A stretch of 64,000 bases of DNA, taken from assembly GCA_035457725.1 (NCBI GenBank), contig DATIBC010000107.1:8580-72579 (forward strand), given 5' to 3'. The translations under genes and the position numbers were made by a program. The notes under the pieces were generated by a model that worked only from the letters and a program-made list of their open reading frames with translations, made no database searches and was not told the DNA's origin. Below, in pieces: positions 44,068-53,394 of this stretch (position 1 is its first letter; each line of letters starts with the position of its first letter). This DNA is from DATFES01 sp035457725. GTDB lineage: Bacteria; Pseudomonadota; Alphaproteobacteria; CACIAM-22H2.

Positions 44068-44808
44068 TCAGGACGGCCGGCGCGTAACCGGCGCCATCGC
44101 TGCGCCGCGTCGGCGCATGACGCGTCGGGCCCACCACCAAAGAAGCCAGACTGCCAGTCCGCCAAGGCCAAACCACAGCCACATCGCCGTGTCGCCAGAC
44201 AGGATCTGATCACCCATCACGACCATCGCCACGGTCAGCGGCAGAATGCCCAACCCCGTCGCCCAAAGAAAGGTCCACCACGAAATCGCCGTCATGCCGG
44301 CGGCGTAATTGATCAGATTGAACGAGATCACCGGCACGAATCGGCTGAACAGCAACGCGCCCGTCCCCTGGCGTGCCACCCATGCATCGAGCCTGGCGCT
44401 CTGCTTTGGATTGACCATCGCCGCGACGAAGGGTCGGCCGAGCCAGCGCGATAGCGCGAAGGCAAGCGCCGCGCCCGCCATGGCGCCGAGCCAGGTGATC
44501 ACGCTGCCCCAAAAAGCGCCGAAGAGAATGCCGTTGGCGATCGCGACGATTTCGGCGGGAAACGGAATGAAGCTGTGCAAGATCATCAAAATGATCGACG
44601 CCACGGCGCTCCATGCGCCCCACGAGCGGATTTCGGCCACCACCTCGTCGGTGGAAAGTCCGAACCCGGGTAACGGCATCGCCCTACCAACCGCAAACCA
44701 CCACACGGCGACCGTTGCGAGCGAAAGGGCCAGGAGGATCAGTACAGCGACCCGTATTCGCCGGCGGTAAGCGCGCGATATCGCCTCGTCTGCGTCCAGC
44801 TGCATCAT
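44068..44808 (-). CDS. TVP38/TMEM64-family (DedA-like) membrane protein
   Basis: The 246-residue membrane protein has about six helices and the family signature: SFIPFPAEIVAIANGILFGA FWG, GAMAGAALAFALSRWLGRPF and SRFVPVISFNLINYAAGMTA, which contain the re-entrant loops and the conserved Gly/Pro of TMEM41/64 scramblases and DedA proteins. These move lipids or undecaprenyl carriers across the inner membrane. The start is set at the double ATG at 44808-44803, where the fold begins after a charged stretch (QLDADEAISRAYRRRI). It ends in a basic tail. Confidence 0.85.
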   Translation of the reverse strand: MMQLDADEAISRAYRRRIRVAVLILLALSLATVAVWWFAVGRAMPLPGFGLSTDEVVAEIRSWGAWSAVASIILMILHSFIPFPAEIVAIANGILFGAFWGSVITWLGAMAGAALAFALSRWLGRPFVAAMVNPKQSARLDAWVARQGTGALLFSRFVPVISFNLINYAAGMTAISWWTFLWATGLGILPLTVAMVVMGDQILSGDTAMWLWFGLGGLAVWLLWWWARRVMRRRGAAMAPVTRRPS

Positions 44809-45106
44809 TCGATAACCGTCCGCGCCGCACTTGGGGCGTATCGCGCCATAATGCCGTCCAGTCGCCAGCGGCGCGAACGTCAAATCGCCATGAGATCGGG
44901 CCACGTTGTCGTGAGTCAACGCCGCGGCCGTCGGACGCCGCCCCAATACGCCACGGCTGGCACGCCAATCCCCTGTACTTCGGTGTCCCACCCCGACACG
45001 GCACATTCCCCTTTGTCGCCCGGCCGGTCAAGGCGCACTATCGACACCGTTAAGTGCGGCGGATCGGCACGGTTTGCGCCGACCCGGGGGGAGGGTTTTT
45101 GCGGCG
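44809..45106. other. Divergent intergenic region, no gene seen
   Basis: This 298-base region separates the TVP38 (leftwards) and MFS (rightwards) genes and should carry both promoters. No frame with normal codon use and no clear -35/-10 pair is seen. A G-rich run (45085-45093) lies upstream of the MFS start. Confidence 0.4.
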
Positions 45107-46324
<1,218 letters not shown>

Positions 46325-46460
46325 CCCGTTTTTGAAACGTTGCTTGTCATTGTCTCCAGCATCTGTACGATACTCTCAACACCCCAAGCGTAATCCTTCC
46401 GTTTAGTCCGTCGTCGCAACGGAAAGGGCGCTATTTGTCGCAAAATCCAGGGAGGCAGGA

Positions 46461-47063
46461 ATGGCTTATCATCTTGAAGGACGTTTGCTCGAGGTCTGCA
46501 ATTGCAATGTTCTCTGCCCGTGTTGGATCGGCGAGGATCCCGACAACGGCACATGCGACACGATCGTCGCCTGGCATTTCGACAAGGGAAAGATCGAGGG
46601 CGTCGACGTCGCAGGCACGACGCTGGCCCTGATCGCCCACGTTCCCGGAAATATCCTCAAGGGCAATTGGAAGGCGGCGGTTTATGTCAGCGACAATGCG
46701 TCGCCGCAGCAGAAGGAGGCGTTGCTCAAGGTCTATACCGGCAAGCTGGGTGGCCCGGTCGGCGATCTGGTCAAGCTGGTCGGCGAGGTCGTTTCGGTCG
46801 AGAGCGTTCCGATCAGCTTCGACGTGAGGGGCGGTCGCGGCACGATCAAGGTTGGCGATGCAGGCTATGCCGAGCTCGAGCCCTTCCAGGGCGCCTCGGG
46901 CAAGGTCACGACGCTGTCCGACACGATATTCTCGACCGTGCCCGGCGCGCCGGTGTTCGTCGGCAAGTCGCCGCGCTATCGCGCTAACAATCCGAAGCTC
47001 GGCATCAAGATCGATATTTCGGGCCACAACGCGCTGCAGAGCGTGTTCGCTTTCGACGCCTAG
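46461..47063 (+). CDS. DUF1326-domain protein
   Basis: The 200-residue protein starts with the DUF1326 Cys motif: VCNCNVLCPCWIGEDPDNGT CDT, four Cys in the block CNCNVLCPC, and continues with IAWHFDKGK-like and LIAHVPGNILKGNWKAAVYV, TLSDTIFSTVPGAPVFVGKS. The Cys set suggests metal binding. The family lies next to DUF2182 membrane proteins in many genomes, as here (67 bases apart). GGGAGG precedes the ATG. Function unknown. Confidence 0.88.
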   Translation: MAYHLEGRLLEVCNCNVLCPCWIGEDPDNGTCDTIVAWHFDKGKIEGVDVAGTTLALIAHVPGNILKGNWKAAVYVSDNASPQQKEALLKVYTGKLGGPVGDLVKLVGEVVSVESVPISFDVRGGRGTIKVGDAGYAELEPFQGASGKVTTLSDTIFSTVPGAPVFVGKSPRYRANNPKLGIKIDISGHNALQSVFAFDA

Positions 47064-47129
47064 GCGAGAGGGGCGGCGGCGCATCCTGCGTTCGTTGGCA
47101 GGGTGCGTGGCGCCCGGCGGGTCAAACCG

Positions 47130-47978
47130 ATGAGCGTCGAGGCGCAGCGCCACGCAACTGGCCGCCGAGCGGGCGGCGAATCGCTGAACCGGCGCGTCGT
47201 GGTCCACGCGCTGATCGGCGGGCTGGTGCTTGCGTCATGGCTGACGCTGTGGGCGTGGGCCGACAGTCCATATTCGCGTTTCATCGATCACGGACGTTGG
47301 ACCGAGATCGGCCTCGCCGCGGCGATCTGCCGCGCCATTCCGGCGGGCGAAATCCTTGTGCCAGCGTTACTTTACGCCGCGGGCTGGGTGCTGATGGTGG
47401 CGGCGATGATGTTGCCCACGACGCTGCCAATCATCGAGATCTTCCGTCGCATCACCGAAGGACGCGCAGACGCGGGCCGTTTGATCGGCCTGGTCGTCGC
47501 CGGCTATCTCGTCGCCTGGTTCGGGTTCGGGCTCGCCGCTCATGCTCTCGATTATGTGCTCCACGAAATTGCCGGCGGCGTTCCGTGGCTGGTTGCCAAC
47601 GGTTGGGCGATCGGCGTCGCCGTCATCGGCGGGGCAGGGCTGTTTCAATTCACCTCGCTCAAGTATCGCTGCCTCGACAAATGCCGCACGCCGCTCGGCT
47701 TCGTGATCGAGCGCTGGCGTGGCCGCGCGCCGGCGCGCGAGGCTTGGCGTCTGGGGTTCGACCACGGCATATTCTGCATCGGCTGCTGTTGGGCGCTGAT
47801 GCTGCTGATGTTCGTCGTCGGCACCGGCAGCCTCGGATGGATGTTGGCGCTCGCCGCGGTCATGGCTGCGGAGAAAAACCTGCCGGCGGGAAGGCGGTTG
47901 AGCGCGCCGCTGGGCGTTGGGCTGATCGCCTGGGCAAGTCTAATCTTCTTTATGAATATCTTGCCATCAAGTGTCTAA
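47130..47978 (+). CDS. DUF2182-family integral membrane protein
   Basis: The 282-residue protein has seven hydrophobic segments, with AAGWVLMVAAMMLPTTLPII, TEGRADAGRLIGLVVAGYLV, and the motif CLDKCRTPLGFVIERWRGRA and FDHGIFCIGCCWALMLLMFV that place Cys and His residues at the membrane face, as in the family described as predicted metal-binding membrane proteins. It pairs with the DUF1326 gene before it. Role unknown; copper or another soft metal is a guess from the Cys and Met content. Confidence 0.87.
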   Translation: MSVEAQRHATGRRAGGESLNRRVVVHALIGGLVLASWLTLWAWADSPYSRFIDHGRWTEIGLAAAICRAIPAGEILVPALLYAAGWVLMVAAMMLPTTLPIIEIFRRITEGRADAGRLIGLVVAGYLVAWFGFGLAAHALDYVLHEIAGGVPWLVANGWAIGVAVIGGAGLFQFTSLKYRCLDKCRTPLGFVIERWRGRAPAREAWRLGFDHGIFCIGCCWALMLLMFVVGTGSLGWMLALAAVMAAEKNLPAGRRLSAPLGVGLIAWASLIFFMNILPSSV

Positions 47979-48008
47979 ACAAAAACGATTCTTCTGATCG
48001 TATCTGAC

Positions 48009-48983
48009 ATGGCGCCGGTGGCACTTTCAATCATCGGGTACGGCATCATGGGCGAGCGGTTGCTCGGCGCGGCACTGGCGCACGACCCACGAATCATCCG
48101 CGTCGCCGGCGTTTGGGATCCATCGCCGCAGGCCTTGGCCCGGCTCGCGGCCGGCTTTGCCACCGTCGCGCGGCTGCCTTCGCCCGAGGCGGCGATCGAC
48201 GCCGCGGACTGCGTCTACATCGCTTCGCCGCCGGCAACCCATCTCGAGCACGCGCGCCGGGCGATGCGGGCCGGCCGTGCGCTGTTCTGCGAAAAGCCGC
48301 TGGCGATCGACTGCGCCATGGCGCAGGCATTTGTCGCCGATGCCGAGGCGGCCGAAGCGCGGGCTGCGATCAATTTTCCCTTTGCCTCGTCGTTCGCCGT
48401 CGACCAGATCAAAGCGTGGATCGACGAGGGCGCCATCGGCACGCCGCGCGCATTGACCATCGAGGTCGCCTTCGCCGAATGGCCGCGACCCTGGCAGCGT
48501 GACGCCGCGGCATGGCTGGCGCGCCGCGCCCAGGGCGGCTTCACCCGCGAGGTGGTGTCGCATTTCCTGTTTTTGACGCGGCGTCTGTTCGGCCCGTTGC
48601 TCCTCGACGCCCATCGCGCCGAGTATCCCGCCGCCGACGCGAGCGAAGGCGCGATCGAGGCGCAGGTTCGTGCCGGGGTGTTGCCCGTGGCGCTCTCAGG
48701 CCGCGTGGGCGGCACCGACAAGCCGGATCACAACTCGTGGACGCTCGAAGGCGACTCAGGCGCGGTGCGTCTCAGCGACTGGTCGCTCGCCGAACGGCGC
48801 GGTGCCGACGGCGCCTGGTATCCCGCACCGGGCGCGCTGCCCAACGAAAGGGTCCGACCGCTGGTGCTGCGACGACAATTGGACAAGGTGGCCTGCCTGA
48901 CGCGGGGCGAGGCGCATGATCTGGCGACCCTGCGCGAGGCGCTCGACGTGCAGGAGATCGTCGAGGCGATGCTCGGCGAGTAG
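48009..48983 (+). CDS. Gfo/Idh/MocA-family oxidoreductase
   Basis: The 324-residue protein starts with the NAD(P)-binding fold (LSIIGYGIMGERLLGAALAH), then VYIASPPATHLEHARRAMRA and the Glu-Lys-Pro motif LFCEKPLAID, which defines the family. A C-terminal alpha/beta half follows (FTREVVSHFLFLTRRLFGPL, with the His probably catalytic). These enzymes oxidise or reduce sugars, inositols or amino-acid-like substrates. No other sugar gene is adjacent. The start has no strong ribosome binding site. Confidence 0.86.
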   Translation: MAPVALSIIGYGIMGERLLGAALAHDPRIIRVAGVWDPSPQALARLAAGFATVARLPSPEAAIDAADCVYIASPPATHLEHARRAMRAGRALFCEKPLAIDCAMAQAFVADAEAAEARAAINFPFASSFAVDQIKAWIDEGAIGTPRALTIEVAFAEWPRPWQRDAAAWLARRAQGGFTREVVSHFLFLTRRLFGPLLLDAHRAEYPAADASEGAIEAQVRAGVLPVALSGRVGGTDKPDHNSWTLEGDSGAVRLSDWSLAERRGADGAWYPAPGALPNERVRPLVLRRQLDKVACLTRGEAHDLATLREALDVQEIVEAMLGE

Positions 48984-49018
48984 GCGAGTCGTGAAGCGAA
49001 GGAGTCACCGCTGAAACC

Positions 49019-49087
49019 CCTCGCCCTTCGACCTGCTCGGGGCGAGGAATAATAAGAATATCCGCGTGGTGAGCGTGTCGAACCACG
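49019..49087. repeat. BIME/REP-like pair of hairpins between convergent genes
   Basis: Hairpin 1: CCTCGCCC (49019-49026) pairs with GGGCGAGG (49040-49047). Hairpin 2: CGTGGT (49065-49070) pairs with ACCACG (49082-49087). The loops TTCGACCTGCTC and GAGCGTGTCGAA are inverted copies of each other (10 of 12 positions). This design matches a dispersed intergenic repeat seen in many alphaproteobacteria. It sits between the MocA gene and the convergent cyclase gene and may also end transcripts. Confidence 0.68.
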
Positions 49088-49143
49088 AGGGCGCGCAATG
49101 TCCGCACACCTGAGCGAACGTGCTTTCGCCCGGCACGGCCGCA

Positions 49144-50907
49144 TTACGCGGGAAGCCCCGCCTTCTCGAGCCCGTCGACGAGCTTCTGCCATAGCGTCCC
49201 GCTCGTCCGCGGGCGGCGATACACCGCAAGCGTCAGCGGCGGGACGAGCTCGAGCGCCTTCTTGATCGCCCGCGCCGCGTCCTCGCCACGGCCGCGCTCG
49301 GCCAACGCCGCGGCCATGTACACCCAACCCTCGAAATAGCGCGGCTTCGGCCGCACCGAACGCTCGGCGAACTGGATCGCCTCGTCGTACCGCCCGGCGA
49401 CGAAATGGCAGAAGGCCAGCCAGTTATGGAACAGGTACATTTGCGGATCGCGGGGGCTGAGCTTGATCGCCCGCTCGATGCTGGCGATGCCGTCGTCGGG
49501 ACGGCCGACGATGCCGAGCGTCAGGCCGTAGGCGGCGCAACCCATGGCGAGATTTGGATTGAGCTCGACCGCGCGCTCGAGCAGTCCGTTCGCCTTGTGG
49601 AACTGGCCGAGAAAATAGAAACATAGTCCGGCGCCGAGCAGCACTTCCGGGTCGTCGCCGTCAAGCTCAATGGCGCGGTTGCTTTCGGCCATGGCCTCGC
49701 GGCCCATCTTGACGAAGTCCTCGCTGATGAGCGTGTAGGCGCCGAACCCCAGCGCCGCGCCGAGGATGGCGTGCGCCATCGCGTATGTCGGATCGACGGC
49801 GATCGCCTGGCGACAGAGCCGGACCACTTCGTCAAGGCTGTCGCGCTTGATGTCGTACCACTTGACGCGCGCGCGGACCGTCAGTCCCCACGCGTCGAGG
49901 TTCTCCGCCGGTTTGCGTTGGGCCAGTTCCGCCTCGGCCTGGAAGAGATGCGGCTGCAAGGCGGCGAAAATCGCCTGCGTGATGTCGTCCTGGATGGCGA
50001 AGATATCCTGCAGGTCGCGATCGTAGCGGTCGGCCCACAGATGCCGTCCGCTCGCCGCCTCGACGAGCTGGCCGGTGACGCGCACGCGTCCGCCGGCCTT
50101 TTGCAAGCTGCCTTCTACCACATAGCGAACGTCGAGCTCCTTGGCGACGTTGCGCACGTCGACCGCGCGGCCCTTGTAGGTGAACGCCGAGTTGCGGGCG
50201 ACGACGAAGAAGTTCGGCAGGCGCGCAAGCTGGGTGGTGATGTCTTCGGTGATGCCGTCGGCAAGGAATTCCTGTTCGGGGTCGCCGCTCAAATTGTCGA
50301 ACGGCAGCACGGCGATCGACGGCCGGTCGACGCCGGCGCGGGCCGCCTTGGCGGCGGCGGTCGGCGTCGTCGGCGACGCCTGCGCGGCGGCGACGCTGTA
50401 GACGTGGATCTGCCGGGCGATGTTCTTGAGCGTCTGATCGCCCATGTCGACGAGGTTCAGATCGAGCTTGCCGGCGATGTCCTCATGGACCCGGGCCGAG
50501 ACGCAGATTCCGCCGGGCTCGGCCAGGTTCTCCAGGCGCGCGGCGATATTGACGCCGTCGCCATGGATGTCGCGGCCGTCGATGATGATCTCGCCGACGT
50601 TGATGCCGATGCGAAACTCGATGCGCCGGTCGGCCGACTCCTCGACATTGCGCTCGCGCATCTCGCGCTGCACATCGACGGCGCACAGCACCGCGTCGGT
50701 GACGCTCTTGAATTCGAGCAGTAGCCCGTCGCCGGTGGTCTTGACGATGCGGCCGCGATACTCGGTGATCTTCGGGTCGACAAGTTCGCGGCGCAAAGCC
50801 TTGAGGCGAGCCAAGGTGCCCGCCTCGTCGGCGCCCATCAGCTTGCTGTATCCGGCGACGTCGGCGGCGAGGATCGCCGTGAGACGGCGTTTGACCTGCT
50901 CGGACGT
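49144..50907 (-). CDS. Class III adenylate/guanylate cyclase with TolB-like and TPR regions (ACG start?)
   Basis: The best frame runs from 50907, where the codon is ACG with AGGGGG seven bases upstream, to 49144, giving 587 residues. The cyclase domain (about 5-180) has both metal aspartates (TAILAADVAGYSKLM and TTGDGLLLEF) and the typical HGDGVNIAARLENLAEPGGI. A TolB-like part follows (SIAVLPFDNLSGDPEQEFLA, ADGITEDITTQLARLPNF) and then TPR-like repeats (AIELDGDDPEVLLGAGLCFY, AVELNPNLAMGCAAYGLTLG). This plan is common in alphaproteobacteria. The first ATG (50838) would remove the first metal aspartate, so either ACG is used or the start is mutated. Confidence 0.85.
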   Translation of the reverse strand, partial: TSEQVKRRLTAILAADVAGYSKLMGADEAGTLARLKALRRELVDPKITEYRGRIVKTTGDGLLLEFKSVTDAVLCAVDVQREMRERNVEESADRRIEFRIGINVGEIIIDGRDIHGDGVNIAARLENLAEPGGICVSARVHEDIAGKLDLNLVDMGDQTLKNIARQIHVYSVAAAQASPTTPTAAAKAARAGVDRPSIAVLPFDNLSGDPEQEFLADGITEDITTQLARLPNFFVVARNSAFTYKGRAVDVRNVAKELDVRYVVEGSLQKAGGRVRVTGQLVEAASGRHLWADRYDRDLQDIFAIQDDITQAIFAALQPHLFQAEAELAQRKPAENLDAWGLTVRARVKWYDIKRDSLDEVVRLCRQAIAVDPTYAMAHAILGAALGFGAYTLISEDFVKMGREAMAESNRAIELDGDDPEVLLGAGLCFYFLGQFHKANGLLERAVELNPNLAMGCAAYGLTLGIVGRPDDGIASIERAIKLSPRDPQMYLFHNWLAFCHFVAGRYDEAIQFAERSVRPKPRYFEGWVYMAAALAERGRGEDAARAIKKALELVPPLTLAVYRRPRTSGTLWQKLVDGLEKAGLPA

Positions 50908-51138
50908 GGAGGTTCCCCCTAAAGGTCGGATGCTATCAAGCGCGCGCGCGCTTGTCCAAGCGCGAGGGGACTATTACCCAGTCGGATAGGCCGCGATCGC
51001 CGGCCGCCGTTTCGGTCGCGCCTGGGCGTATCAACGGTATCAGGAAATCGATACCATGGATGTCGTCCCGGCGTTCGAGGAACGAGCGGCCGGATAAGCC
51101 AAGATCGCAATCACAATATGAATCAGGGGAGATCAAAG

Positions 51139-51471
51139 ATGGCCCTTTACATGTATCAGGCGGCATACACTCCGGAATCGTGGGCAGCTCAGCTCAAGAA
51201 CCCGCAGAACCGGGTCGAATCGGTCGGACGCGCCGTATGCGAAGCCGTCGGCGGCAAATTCGTCGGCGGATGGCTGTGTTTCGGCGAGTACGATCTTGTC
51301 ATCGTCGCCGATGTGCCGGGCATCGAGAGCATGGCGGCGATCGCGCTGGCGGTGGCGGCCGGCGGCGCCATCAAGGCCAGCAAGACGACCGCGCTGATGA
51401 CCGGTGCCGAAGGCGTCAACGCGATGAAGAAGGCGGACGCCGTCGCCAAGGCCTATCGCCCGGCACGCTAA
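51139..51471 (+). CDS. GYD-domain protein
   Basis: The 110-residue protein starts MALYMYQAAYTPESWAAQLK and carries the GYD-domain block WLCFGEYDLVIVADVPGIES (the G-E-Y-D form of the motif), then AIALAVAAGGAIKASKTTAL. These small alpha/beta proteins form dimers or larger barrels, with unknown function, and often lie near oxidative or aromatic metabolism genes. GGGGAG lies seven bases before the ATG. It stands alone between the cyclase and the tRNA. Confidence 0.86.
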   Translation: MALYMYQAAYTPESWAAQLKNPQNRVESVGRAVCEAVGGKFVGGWLCFGEYDLVIVADVPGIESMAAIALAVAAGGAIKASKTTALMTGAEGVNAMKKADAVAKAYRPAR

Positions 51472-51590
51472 GCGAAGTCGAACAGCGCCGGCCGCCGACG
51501 AGCAGGCTCGTCCGCTCGCTGCGGATCGAGCCTGCTTGCCGGTCGGGCGCCGCGGATACGGATCGATGAGACCGCCGCTTTCGCGCGCCC

Positions 51591-51680
51591 TGGCGGATGG
51601 GGTGGGATTCGAACCCACGAGGCCCTCGCGGGCCTGCCGGTTTTCAAGACCGGTGCCTTCAACCGCTCGGCCACCCATCC
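51591..51680 (-). tRNA. tRNA-Ser (TGA anticodon)
   Basis: On the minus strand: acceptor GGATGGG pairing with CCCATCC, D arm GCCGAGCGGTTGAAGGC, anticodon stem CCGGT/ACCGG with loop CTTGAAA (anticodon TGA), a long variable arm (GGCCCGCGAGGGCC), T arm TGGGTTCGAATCCCA, discriminator G and encoded CCA at 51593-51591. The long variable arm and the G at the discriminator site are those of serine tRNAs. It reads UCA codons (and other UCN by wobble). Confidence 0.97.
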
Positions 51681-52030
51681 GGCGTAACGATTCAGGTATC
51701 TATAGCTTGAGATTTTTAGCCTTGAGGCACGGAGAAAGATATCGCCAACCTCGTCTCGTCCGCCATACATACTCGGCGTCCGCATGATGTACCGTCGTCT
51801 GTATGACCGCAGTAAATCGTATTTTGCGGACCGTCGAGGCTATCGGCTGGTGGGCAGCACGATCGGCGATCAGCCAAGACCACCCGCCAAATTCTCGGTC
51901 AGACGCAACGAATTACTTGATTTGCATATTTGCCGATGGAATCGCCCTCTGGCGGCCCGCGCACTGGACGCTCATCAGTCGCATCACGATCGCAACATGG
52001 TAGCCGCCGCATCGAATCACTATCCAGCCA
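51681..52030. other. Intergenic, no gene seen
   Basis: The 350 bases upstream of the tRNA-Ser gene are lower in GC than the surroundings and hold no frame with a ribosome binding site and normal codon use. The tRNA promoter should lie within about 60 bases of 51680. Confidence 0.4.
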
Positions 52031-52456
52031 TTATCGCCGATTAAGTCCCGTATCTTCGTCGACGAGGCCGTAAAACGATCGCCCACCCGGCTGAATGTGG
52101 ATGCGGACGTAGTAAGTCTTTTGTGATTCTATCTCGACCGGGATACGTACAAATACATATGTCGGCGCAAAAAGAAACGGCTGTCTCAAGGTGACCTCAT
52201 AATGTCCGGGAGCTAAGCCGACCGAAAGTGCTTGTCCGACCCTAAGCTTTCCCACTTCGTTGTCATTCACGTACACGAACGGAGCTTCGGGGTTAAACCG
52301 GAAAAACTGCGTGGATGGGCGATACACCACCAATCGCGCGGCATTGGATAGATCAGTGGAATGGGGTATCGCCGGAACCGCAACCGGGTTCGGCGCACAT
52401 CCAGCGAGCACCAACAGCACGGCAATCGCCGTAGCATTTCCGAGCCATGGCAACAT
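52031..52456 (-). CDS. DUF2846-like lipoprotein (141 aa)
   Basis: A signal peptide ends in the lipobox LVLAGCAPNP. The mature part has the DUF2846 pattern ARLVVYRPSTQFFRFNPEAP, FVYVNDNEVGKLRVGQALSV and GHYEVTLRQPFLFAPTYVFV, a beta-sandwich for a small periplasmic lipoprotein; the strand with VNDNEVG is the family's most conserved block. Function unknown. It lies between the two tRNA-Ser sequences and its GC content is lower than that of its neighbours, which suggests later arrival. Confidence 0.72.
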   Translation of the reverse strand: MLPWLGNATAIAVLLVLAGCAPNPVAVPAIPHSTDLSNAARLVVYRPSTQFFRFNPEAPFVYVNDNEVGKLRVGQALSVGLAPGHYEVTLRQPFLFAPTYVFVRIPVEIESQKTYYVRIHIQPGGRSFYGLVDEDTGLNRR

Positions 52457-53017
52457 AATGATTCGGTAACTTAATTAAACTTAAGGATGTTTATTGTTTC
52501 AAAATTGTGTCTAGGTTGCAAGTCCGTCGACGCTTCGCCTTCTTTAGTGAAAGCGATGCTCCGACGCGGCATGATACGGCCAAACAAAACAGAGCAAGCC
52601 ACGAGCCCCGATGCCTTTGAGCGGGCCGCAGCGTGGTTGCGCCGACCAAATCGCCACCGCGCGACACCGGTCGTTTGTTCGGTCTGCCATCAAGGTGAAA
52701 TGACCACACGAGGCCCTCGCGGGCCTGCCGGTTTTCAAGACCGGTGCCTTCAACCGCTCGGCCACCCATCCGATCCGCGCCATCTAGTTAAACGAGAGAA
52801 CGTCCGCGCGGAAGCGTCATGCGCGGCGCGAGCGTGGTCGCGTGCGCGGCCGGATGGCCCCCGCGTCACTTGGTCGCGCGATGTCACAGGTGATGATCGC
52901 ATTTCTGCCACGATCGGCGTCTGTCATGGCGCGATCGCACGGGCGAGCGACGGGGACCCGCAGTCCCGCCGCCGCTCGCACCGGGAAATGCTCGACATCG
53001 ACGGAGGCGGTTCCATC
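52457..53017. other. Accessory-looking region with tRNA-Ser copy and no clear gene
   Basis: A long plus-strand frame covers 52487-53236, but it reads through the antisense of a partial tRNA (52707-52772), so it cannot be one gene. The stretch 52487-52700 has no recognisable protein. 52773-53000 looks like decayed coding DNA with no ribosome binding site. Only the 72-residue frame at the end is credible. Confidence 0.45.
52707..52772 (-). pseudogene. Partial tRNA-Ser, 5' part only
   Basis: Bases 52707-52772 repeat, without a single change, 51616-51681: the whole 5' two-thirds of tRNA-Ser(TGA) through the variable arm, plus one base upstream of it. The T arm, the 3' acceptor strand and CCA are missing, so it cannot give a working tRNA. 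Sequence on either side does not match the intact gene. The lost part is the 3' end, the opposite of what integrase att sites leave. Confidence 0.9.
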
Positions 53018-53236
53018 ATGGTCCGATATACGCACCACGAGACGCATTTCGACATTCGCGCCTGGCAACCGAGCCGCGTCGTCGCCGACATCAAACGCGC
53101 CGCTTCCGGCGATACTGAGGCGCGCGATCGCCTCCGCGTCTTCGCTTTGCGTCTCAGATGGATGGGGTTGTCTCGCGACGCCGCCAGGCTGCGCGAAATC
53201 CTGCGCAAAGTGGCGCCGGCTTCGCCGCCGCATTAG
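53018..53236 (+). CDS. Small conserved-looking protein (72 aa), unknown function
   Basis: The frame starts MVRYTHHETHFDIRAWQPSR, continues VVADIKRAASGDTEARDRLR and ends with the helix LRWMGLSRDAARLREILRKV APASPPH. An ATG at 52988 would add ten residues. The fold looks like a helical pair. Its C-terminus matches the degenerate sequence at 1449-1534, 51.5 kb away, so it is a family with at least two copies in this genome. No domain is recognised; it may be carried by a mobile element. Confidence 0.5.
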   Translation: MVRYTHHETHFDIRAWQPSRVVADIKRAASGDTEARDRLRVFALRLRWMGLSRDAARLREILRKVAPASPPH

Positions 53237-53394
53237 CGCGGCATAACCGCCGTCGGCCGCCGACGGCCGATGGAAGAAGCTCGGTCGGCCACGCCGCCGT
53301 GCTGGACCGCGGGCGGGCATCGCAGCGATCATAACGACGCGCAGCCGATTCGCTGCGCGCGCGCGATCTTGCTTACCGGGACGCCCGACGCCCG

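Noticed and set aside
50941..50950. CGCGCGCGCG tract as Z-DNA or regulatory element
   Set aside because: Ten bases of alternating CG are expected by chance in DNA of this composition.
51536..51787. Small protein read across tRNA-Ser
   Set aside because: Its middle (GFEPTRPSRACRFSRPVPST) is the well-known false translation of a serine tRNA. The same applies to frames over 52544-52783.
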